A stretch of DNA of 37,925 nt. It comes from an uncultured Clostridia bacterium (lineage in GTDB: Bacteria > Bacillota > Clostridia > Christensenellales > Borkfalkiaceae). Made by a program: the position numbers and the translations under genes. The notes beneath the pieces are model-generated. The model saw only the letters and a list, made by a program, of their open reading frames with translations. It was not told the origin of the DNA and did not search any database. The DNA lies in contig CAMUBY010000012.1 in the NCBI GenBank assembly GCA_947087265.1, positions 1 through 37,925 of the forward strand. The letters run 5' to 3'. Positions 32,878 through 37,925 of the stretch are shown in pieces. Position 1 is the first letter of the stretch; every line of letters starts with the position of its first letter.

Positions 32878-35127
32878 ATGGACAGAACGGAGTTTATCAA
32901 TCAATTAAAGAAACTGAATACGAATGAAAAGACCACAGTGGAACTGTATCACGAAATTTCTTCGCTGGCGATGAATTACGGTTTGAGCGGACTTAAAAAG
33001 CCTGCCGCACGGAATGCGTATTATTTATCGATTGAGTTTCTAATAGGGCGCAGTTTTTTCAATAACCTGTTAGAGCTCGGCGTTTTAGAAGAAACGCGGC
33101 AAATTCTCAGTGACAAAGGAATCGACATCAACGTATTTGAAGAAATAGAAGACGCCGCCCTCGGTAACGGAGGGCTTGGCAGACTTGCCGCCTGTTTCCT
33201 TGATTCAGCGGCAGGGCTCGGTCTTCCGTTGCAAGGTTACGGTATCAGATACAAATACGGTCTTTTCAAACAGGCGGTCAGAAACGGGTTTCAGGTGGAG
33301 TTGCCCGACGACTGGCAACGGTTCGGCGACCCGTGGTCGCAGAGAAAAGAAGGGGAAAAGCGTACCGTAAAATTTGCCGACATGACGGTAACCGCGGTAC
33401 CTTACGATATGCCCGTATTCGGAAAGCGCGTTAATACGTTGCGGTTATGGCAGGCGGAAGGAAGCGCCGAAGCGGAAAAAATAAGCGAATACCTCTATCC
33501 TGCGGACGATACCGAAGAAGGGAAGATTTTAAGGCTTCGGCAAGAATATTTCTTCTCAGCTGCGTCCGTCGGGGAACTTGTGGAGAAACATCTTAAAAAA
33601 TACGGGAAATCTTTCGGTAACTTTTCCGAGGAGAATGCGATTCAACTCAACGATACGCATCCTGTGCTTGCTATCGTAGAACTGATAAGAATTCTGACGG
33701 CGGAATACAGAGTCGGTTTTGCCGACGCGTGCGAAATTGCCCAAAAGACGTTTTCCTACACAAACCATACCGTTTTGCCAGAAGCGTTGGAATGCTGGAA
33801 CGCGGAATTGCTTGAAAAAATTCTGCCTGAGATTTACGCGATTTTGCTCAAACTGCATTTGAAACAAAAGGACGAATTGACGAAATTACACTGTACACAG
33901 GAAGAAATTTCTGAAATGGCAATCTATGCTTCGGGAAATTTTTCCATGGCGAATCTTGCGGTGTATATTGTGCATACGGTCAACGGCGTTGCAAAACTCC
34001 ATACCGATATTTTGAAAAACAGCCTTTTCAGAACGGCATATAAGTATTATCCGAAAAAGTTTCAGAATAAAACCAACGGCATTACGCAGCGCAGATGGTT
34101 GATGCTCTGTAACCGTGAACTTTCCGAACTCATTGACCGAACAATCGGTAAAAACTGGCGTACGGATATTTCCGCATTGAGCGGTTTGAACCCTCATATC
34201 GAAAGCATTGCGGATGAATTTATCCGCATCAAAACGGAAAAGAAAAGACAGTTGTTTGAATATATCGCACAACACGAAGGGACGGTTATTCCGAACGGCT
34301 TTATCGTCTATTCCCAGGTAAAAAGACTGCACGAGTATAAGCGGCAACTGATGACGGCGTTTGCGATTCTTGAAATCTACAAAGGATTAAAAGATGGAAC
34401 GGTTCGGAATTTTCAGCCCTCTGTATTTTTATTCGGGGCAAAGAGCGCGCCGAGTTACAAACGCGCGAAAGCCGTTATTAAATTTATTAACGAAATTGCG
34501 GATAAAATCAATTCGGATGAACAGACGAACGGATTACTGCGTGTAATTTTCGTACAGAATTATAATGTGTCTTATGCGGAAAAAATTGTTGCGGGTACGG
34601 ACGTTTCTTTGCAGGTATCTACTGCGGGACTTGAAGCGAGCGGAACGGGCAATATGAAGTTTATGATGAACGGCGCGGTTACCTGCGGAACTATGGACGG
34701 CGCAAACATAGAAATCGTAGAACTTTCCGGCAGAGAAAATAATTACATATTCGGTGCGGAGGTTGACGAAATCGAAAGGCTCAAAGAGGAAGGGTACAAT
34801 CCTTTGGAATTACTTAAAACAAACGAATTGCACCGCTATGCTGTTTCCGCTTTGATAGACGGCACTTTCACAGACGGCGGTACGGGATGTTTCAAAGAAC
34901 TGTATGAAGCGTTAACCGTCGGGGCAACCTGGCATAAGCCCGACCATTATTTTGTGTTGCACGATTTACAGAGTTATGTGGCGGCGCTTCTCAAAATCAA
35001 CGCAGACTATACGCAGCGGAAGGCTTTTGCGGTAAAGCAATTAAAGAATACGGCGAATTCCGCATATTTTTCTTCCGACAGAACAATCAAAGAATATTCG
35101 GATTGCATTTGGAAGATTATGGAATAA
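32878..35127 (+). CDS. glgP: Glycogen/maltodextrin phosphorylase
   Basis: A 749-residue GT35 enzyme that releases glucose-1-phosphate from the non-reducing end of alpha-1,4-glucans, using pyridoxal phosphate. The PLP-binding Lys594 is in ASGTGNMKFMMNG, followed by GTMDGANIE. Other landmarks are EDAALGNGGLGRLAACF near residue 85 and QNKTNGITQRRWL near 395. It is somewhat shorter than E. coli GlgP/MalP (about 800 residues) but has both lobes. It starts six bases after msmK, and only a weak ACGGA precedes it. It is the last gene before the terminator and completes intracellular use of imported dextrins. No malQ is in the window. Confidence 0.95.
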   Translation: MDRTEFINQLKKLNTNEKTTVELYHEISSLAMNYGLSGLKKPAARNAYYLSIEFLIGRSFFNNLLELGVLEETRQILSDKGIDINVFEEIEDAALGNGGLGRLAACFLDSAAGLGLPLQGYGIRYKYGLFKQAVRNGFQVELPDDWQRFGDPWSQRKEGEKRTVKFADMTVTAVPYDMPVFGKRVNTLRLWQAEGSAEAEKISEYLYPADDTEEGKILRLRQEYFFSAASVGELVEKHLKKYGKSFGNFSEENAIQLNDTHPVLAIVELIRILTAEYRVGFADACEIAQKTFSYTNHTVLPEALECWNAELLEKILPEIYAILLKLHLKQKDELTKLHCTQEEISEMAIYASGNFSMANLAVYIVHTVNGVAKLHTDILKNSLFRTAYKYYPKKFQNKTNGITQRRWLMLCNRELSELIDRTIGKNWRTDISALSGLNPHIESIADEFIRIKTEKKRQLFEYIAQHEGTVIPNGFIVYSQVKRLHEYKRQLMTAFAILEIYKGLKDGTVRNFQPSVFLFGAKSAPSYKRAKAVIKFINEIADKINSDEQTNGLLRVIFVQNYNVSYAEKIVAGTDVSLQVSTAGLEASGTGNMKFMMNGAVTCGTMDGANIEIVELSGRENNYIFGAEVDEIERLKEEGYNPLELLKTNELHRYAVSALIDGTFTDGGTGCFKELYEALTVGATWHKPDHYFVLHDLQSYVAALLKINADYTQRKAFAVKQLKNTANSAYFSSDRTIKEYSDCIWKIME

Positions 35128-35143
35128 AGCGAACCAATCGAAT

Positions 35144-35177
35144 AAAAAAGCGGTTACCGTGAATCGGCAACCGTTTT
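35144..35177 (+). terminator. Terminator of the starch locus
   Basis: CGGTTACCG (35151-35159) pairs with CGGCAACCG (35165-35173) with one A/C mismatch and a 5-base loop, then a T run. A residues lie on the left. Confidence 0.85.
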
Positions 35178-35244
35178 TTTATAGGGTGTTCTACGCGTGT
35201 AGTACGACGAAAACTGTTTGACTTACAGTCAATTATACAAAAAC

Positions 35245-35832
35245 TTATTGATGTTCTTTCCATGCGCATTCGGTTACTTGCATTTCACTGAATACCGCCC
35301 GAAAGGAGGAGTTTTCAGGACTGCAAGCATAAACGCCGAATTTAATTTCTTTGTTGCCTTGCCATAAATGGCAAATCCGCATTTGATTGAAATTGACGCC
35401 GTCAAAACTGTTTTCGATACAGTAATCGGAATTTCTGCGGCTCAAACGGTACCAGACTGTTTTAATTTTCGCAGGGATATCGGTAGTCGCCCAATCGGAA
35501 TAACCGTGATTGGTCACTACGCTTCCGAGCCGCCCATAATCGCAGTTTTCATATTCCACGGAGGCTTTCAGCCAGTTGTCGCTGTCGAGATACATGATAA
35601 CGCCGCACTGGTCAAAACGCCGCTTACTTTCAAATTGCGTTTTTACAACAAATGAAAAAAACTTTTGGTTCGTTCGCATTTGCAAAAGGGGTGCGTTATC
35701 ATTCCGGAAACCGTAATAAGTCCTTTGCCATAAGTCCGTATGCGGTTCGGTTATGATTTCGATTCTGTCTTTTTGAATCGTCGCGTTTTTCGGTTGTCTT
35801 ATCCATTCGCACTGATTGATATCGAATTGCAT
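35245..35832 (-). CDS. DUF1349 family protein (concanavalin-like beta-sandwich)
   Basis: A 195-residue soluble protein. I choose ATG 35832, with GAGGG five bases upstream; the longer frame to 35964 runs through the promoter. Family landmarks are the central QCGVIMYLDSDNWLKASVEY, then WYRLSRRNSDYCIENSFDG and the closing KFGVYACSPENSSFRAVFSEM. DUF1349 proteins adopt a LamG/concanavalin-like fold and often sit near sugar-use genes. The activity is not established. Its position next to the starch locus, on the opposite strand, is suggestive only. Confidence 0.85.
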   Translation of the reverse strand: MQFDINQCEWIRQPKNATIQKDRIEIITEPHTDLWQRTYYGFRNDNAPLLQMRTNQKFFSFVVKTQFESKRRFDQCGVIMYLDSDNWLKASVEYENCDYGRLGSVVTNHGYSDWATTDIPAKIKTVWYRLSRRNSDYCIENSFDGVNFNQMRICHLWQGNKEIKFGVYACSPENSSFRAVFSEMQVTECAWKEHQ

Positions 35833-35868
35833 TGTTTCCCTCGCTGAATATTTGGCTGTCTTACAGAT

Positions 35869-35897
35869 ATTATAATAAAAAGCCGAATAAAGCGCAA
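35869..35897 (-). promoter_or_regulatory. Promoter of the DUF1349 gene
   Basis: Minus strand: TTGCGC (35897-35892), a 17-base spacer and TATAAT (35874-35869). Confidence 0.6.
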
Positions 35898-35985
35898 CAA
35901 AATATTTGGTCGGGGAATCGGCAGGCAAGTAAAAAGCGACGGTTTCTTGACCGCCGCTTTTCAAAAAGTTTAAGTTTATTTCTTA

Positions 35986-36471
35986 TTAAGTTGCAATACC
36001 GATAATCGCATAGCCGATTCCGCAGCATATTCCGAACGTTACGCCCGTAACGGCAACGGTAATTAGTATTTTTAACCAAACAGGTCTCACGCATTTGATG
36101 AAAAATACGTTCAGCACCGACAGCATAGCGCTTACCGCGCCGCCTATCGCCCCGCCTACCACGGGTACGATTTCGCAAAGGGCAACCACATTGCCCCAAA
36201 CCATAATTAGCAAAAACGGAAGAAGCGAAAGTACAATTTCATACCACTTAATCGGCGGAGTTACCGTAATTGTTTCTTGTCCGATAAAAAGTTTTGAGCC
36301 GTAAAGGAAATTTCCTTTCACAGTCGCTTGTTCGCCGTCGGGAAGTTGGAAAGTGGTTTTGTTGATTTTGTTAAGCGGCTGATTATTTATGTTTACGTTC
36401 TTTTTTCCCGTCCAGAAACTTTCTTCGTAAACGATTTCGCCGTATTTTTCACTTTGAACGACTGATTTCAT
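35986..36471 (-). CDS. Small membrane protein of unknown function
   Basis: A 161-residue protein starting at ATG 36471, preceded by AGAGGT on the minus strand. The first 70 residues are soluble and beta-rich (KKNVNINNQPLNKINKTTFQ, then GSKLFIGQETITV). Three hydrophobic segments follow at about 77-97, 101-125 and 130-160; the middle one is Gly/Ala-rich (VVGGAIGGAVSAMLSVLNV). I recognise the layout from uncharacterised Firmicutes proteins but cannot assign a role. It has its own promoter and is not obviously linked to its neighbours. Confidence 0.7.
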   Translation of the reverse strand: MKSVVQSEKYGEIVYEESFWTGKKNVNINNQPLNKINKTTFQLPDGEQATVKGNFLYGSKLFIGQETITVTPPIKWYEIVLSLLPFLLIMVWGNVVALCEIVPVVGGAIGGAVSAMLSVLNVFFIKCVRPVWLKILITVAVTGVTFGICCGIGYAIIGIAT

Positions 36472-36500
36472 AGTTTTATTACCTCTTTGTAATTTAATTT

Positions 36501-36529
36501 ATTTTAACACCGTACGCACAATTTGTCAA
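36501..36529 (-). promoter_or_regulatory. Promoter of the small membrane protein gene
   Basis: Minus strand: TTGACA (36529-36524), a 17-base spacer and TAAAAT (36506-36501), about 30 bases before the ATG at 36471. Confidence 0.75.
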
Positions 36530-36591
36530 CAGTAAAAAATTAAATTTATCGCGCTTACATGAAATGTAAACTTTTAGCAAAATACTATTGT

Positions 36592-36903
36592 ATGAAGATG
36601 CTGAATTGTTATAAGAAACCCGATATCAATGACGGCATTACGGCATTCAGGAAAGAGAAAGGCGCTGTTCTGATAGACGTTCGTACAGCCGACGAATATC
36701 ATGCAAAACATATTGAAGGGAGCATCAATATACCCGTTCAATCGATTGCAGATGTCTATAATTTGGTGCAAGGATTTTCAACGCCGTTGTATGTTTACTG
36801 TCAGAGCGGAGTGAGAAGTGCAAGAGCTGTACAATTATTGTGGGGCATGGGGTATTCCAACGTTACGGATATCGGCGGTTTTAAGGATTATAACGACGGT
36901 TAA
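36592..36903 (+). CDS. Single-domain rhodanese-like sulfurtransferase
   Basis: About 103 residues from ATG 36592. ATG 36559 and ATG 36598 are also possible, and none has a good ribosome site. The rhodanese fold is clear: VLIDVRTADEYHAKHIEGSI, then the active-site loop YCQSGVRSA with the catalytic Cys, then MGYSNVTDIGGF. Such proteins carry a persulfide on the Cys and pass sulfur to acceptors. It is followed 17 bases later by rubredoxin, so the two likely share a transcript concerned with sulfur or oxygen stress. That link is inference. Confidence 0.85.
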   Translation: MKMLNCYKKPDINDGITAFRKEKGAVLIDVRTADEYHAKHIEGSINIPVQSIADVYNLVQGFSTPLYVYCQSGVRSARAVQLLWGMGYSNVTDIGGFKDYNDG

Positions 36904-36920
36904 GAAAAAGGAGAGAAACA

Positions 36921-37079
36921 ATGAAATATATTTGTGAAGTTTGCGGATGGGAATATGACGAGGAACAGGGCTATCCTGAGGGCGGAATTGCGCCAGGCAC
37001 AAAATGGGAAAACGTACCGGAAAATTTTGAATGTCCGCTGTGTTTTGTCGGCAAAGACCAATTTTCCAAATCTTTATAA
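36921..37079 (+). CDS. rub: Rubredoxin
   Basis: A 52-residue electron carrier starting at ATG 36921 behind AAAAGGAGAG. The four iron-binding cysteines are in CEVCGWEYDE and CPLCFVGKDQF, the standard CxxCG...CPxCxxxK pattern, and the middle APGTKWENVPENF is typical. It passes single electrons, often to oxygen- or peroxide-reducing enzymes in anaerobes. It is intact and ends where a stretch of decayed genes begins. Confidence 0.95.
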   Translation: MKYICEVCGWEYDEEQGYPEGGIAPGTKWENVPENFECPLCFVGKDQFSKSL

Positions 37080-37114
37080 TGCTGCTTAGCGCAAATTGTT
37101 TTTGATTTCATCAA

Positions 37115-37222
37115 TTACGAAACACACACTTTATTTTCAACGTCGGTGGGCACCTGTCGCGGTATTTCAGCATATTCTTTTGCATACCCGAGCATTATCA
37201 TGGTAGGCAATAAATCCGACTG
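37115..37222 (-). pseudogene. Remnant of a nitroreductase-family gene (C-terminal end)
   Basis: On the minus strand a frame of about 35 codons, open between stops at 37223-37225 and 37115-37117, reads LLPTMIMLGYAKEYAEIPRQ and ends VENKVCVS. The 'LPTxxxLGYxxE...PR' pattern is that of the last 30 residues of nitroreductase-family flavoproteins. No start or upstream part exists, so it would be a fossil fragment. The assignment rests on a short match. Confidence 0.4.
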
Positions 37223-37254
37223 TTATTAAATTTTACACAGGACACGTATCTTAA

Positions 37255-37434
37255 ATGTTCTCTAATGTCAATGCGGCGGCAACTTCGCAAAAAGCGAAAA
37301 AGCCGACGGCAGTGAAATCCAAGACGGCAAAAAAATCTGCGGCAGTTAGCACAAAGAAGAATACGGCAGAGAAAAGCACTGCCAAGAAAGTTACCACCCG
37401 TTCGGCAACGAAAACGAATACAAAGAAGAAGTAA
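37255..37434 (+). CDS. Lysine/alanine/threonine-rich basic mini-protein (histone H1-tail-like)
   Basis: ATG 37255 opens 59 codons ending at TAA 37432-37434. About one third of the residues are Lys and most others are Ala, Thr or Ser, in a loose AKK/TKK repeat (for example KSKTAKKSAA and TAEKSTAKK). There are no acidic or bulky residues in the second half apart from one Glu. This is the composition of histone H1-like and HU-tail nucleic-acid-binding peptides. A strong terminator follows three bases after the stop. Only a weak AGGA lies upstream, 13 bases from the ATG. It may be the tail of a decayed longer gene. Confidence 0.5.
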   Translation: MFSNVNAAATSQKAKKPTAVKSKTAKKSAAVSTKKNTAEKSTAKKVTTRSATKTNTKKK

Positions 37435-37436
37435 AT

Positions 37437-37475
37437 AAAAGGCGCCGCGCATGATATTGCGCGGCGCTTTTCTTT
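37437..37475 (+). terminator. Terminator after the basic mini-protein
   Basis: GCGCCGCGC (37442-37450) pairs with GCGCGGCGC (37459-37467) around an 8-base loop, with AAAAG before and TTTTCTTTT after. It is strong in both directions. Confidence 0.85.
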
Positions 37476-37504
37476 TATGATAATACAAAACTATGCCTAT
37501 ATAA

Positions 37505-37860
37505 TTACACGGGTAATTTAACCGTAAATTTAGTTCCTTTTCTGATTTCGCTATTTACGTAAATTTCACCGTTTTCAAGTTCCAATACCTTTTTAACCAT
37601 TGCCATTCCAAGTCCGTTCCCTTCGGTGGAATGGGAAGTATCACCCTGATAGAATTTATCGTATAATCTTTTAACCGTTTGCTCGCTCATACCGCAACCG
37701 CTGTCTTTTACGGTAACAAAACAAACCCGTCTTGTTCTTTCGACGTTAATGATATTGTACCGCCTTTTTCGGTAAACTTTATCGCATTTGACAAAAGATT
37801 ATTCCATACAAGTTCCAAAAGCGTAGCGTCGTGTAATGGTAAGATAGGTTCGTAACATGA
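37505..37860 (-). pseudogene. Broken sensor histidine kinase (ATPase domain remnant)
   Basis: Minus strand. Two frames together give the C-terminal HATPase domain: N box LVWNNLLSNAIKFTEKGG in one frame, then VTVKDSGCGM (G1), FYQGDTSHSTEGNGLGMAMV (F and G2) and ENGEIYVNSEIRKGT in another. The frame changes near 37718, where a run of four T (minus strand) appears one short. Upstream, the frame meets a stop at 37861-37863 inside a hairpin, so the phosphoacceptor and sensor parts are missing here. The gene is both frameshifted and truncated, or it was cut by the element starting at 37842. Confidence 0.75.
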
Positions 37861-37918
37861 TTACGACCTATTTTTTTACGGTTCGTAACAACAGTTACGA
37901 GCCGATTTTTTATTTTTG
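37842..37918 (+). terminator. Two tandem terminator-like hairpins sharing the same arms
   Basis: Hairpin 1: ATAGG-T-TCGTAA (37844-37855) with TTACGACCTAT (37861-37871), then seven T. Hairpin 2: CGGTTCGTAAC (37879-37889) with GTTACGAGCCG (37894-37904), one T-G wobble, then T-rich sequence. Both use TCGTAA/TTACGA. They abut the truncated kinase and may mark the edge of an inserted element. Confidence 0.6.
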
Positions 37919-37925
37919 GAGGAAG
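37916..37925 (+). promoter_or_regulatory. Ribosome binding site for a gene beyond the window
   Basis: The window ends in TTGGAGGAAG, a strong Shine-Dalgarno sequence on the plus strand. The start codon would lie just past the edge. Confidence 0.5.

Noticed and set aside
35218..35232. Inverted repeat TTGACTTACAGTCAA downstream of the DUF1349 gene
   Set aside because: Short stem, no T run in the needed direction and no partner sites. It could be a weak terminator but cannot be supported.
36523..36551. Divergent plus-strand promoter for the rhodanese gene
   Set aside because: TTGTCA is acceptable but the -10 position has no recognisable TATAAT-like hexamer.
1..37925. tRNA, rRNA, riboswitch or insertion-sequence transposase genes
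   Set aside because: I looked for T-loop, rRNA and known leader motifs and for transposase domains, and saw none that could be supported.

Overview
The window looks like chromosome of an uncultured, anaerobic, low-GC-lineage Gram-positive bacterium of the class Clostridia. The basis is a full-length pyruvate:ferredoxin oxidoreductase, a rubredoxin, a SpoVAC spore protein, a group II ECF transporter energising module followed by truA, lipoprotein-anchored starch-degrading genes, consensus Firmicutes promoters and AGGAGG ribosome binding sites. A species cannot be named from the sequence alone.

Layout. (1) 1-2521: direct repeats and three tightly packed genes that look like a phage head-tail/neck remnant, closed by a strong terminator. 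(2) 2538-4325: an orphan spoVAC with a possible forespore-type promoter, a small DUF1858 redox-disulfide protein, and an XRE regulator fused to four membrane segments. (3) 4337-8250: nifJ/PFOR on the minus strand, its promoter, an intergenic repeat element and the promoter of the next operon. (4) 8250-12574: ecfA1-ecfA2-ecfT-truA-membrane protein, joined by overlaps. (5) 12605-14917: mnmE and a LysR regulator. (6) 14928-18768: a MarR regulator, two matching palindromic operators around a near-perfect promoter, and a 1084-residue protein joining a lysoplasmalogenase-like (YhhN/TMEM86) membrane domain, an iron alcohol dehydrogenase and a class-3 (fatty) aldehyde dehydrogenase. (7) 18783-19405: tag DNA glycosylase on the minus strand. 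(8) 19425-35177: a starch/maltodextrin locus with three cell-surface lipoproteins (one frameshifted at a G8 tract, one a GH13 amylase with a CBM41-like module), a LacI-type regulator, a neopullulanase-like GH13, a MalE-MalF-MalG importer, an unusually long MsmK/MalK ATPase and glycogen/maltodextrin phosphorylase. (9) 35245-37925: DUF1349 protein, small membrane protein, rhodanese, rubredoxin, a Lys/Ala/Thr-rich mini-protein and decayed fragments of a nitroreductase and a histidine kinase. The window ends in two tandem hairpins and a ribosome binding site for a gene beyond the edge.

How the genes work together. The starch locus makes a coherent pathway: surface lipoproteins bind and cut alpha-glucan, MalEFG with MsmK imports the oligosaccharides, the cytoplasmic GH13 opens or trims them and GlgP phosphorolyses them to glucose-1-phosphate. 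PFOR would oxidise the resulting pyruvate. Two copies of one LacI-type operator precede the first two surface genes. The most novel locus is the MarR-controlled YhhN-ADH-ALDH fusion. Known activities of the three families suggest that one membrane-bound polypeptide could release a fatty aldehyde from lysoplasmalogen and then reduce or oxidise it. That role is inferred, not shown.
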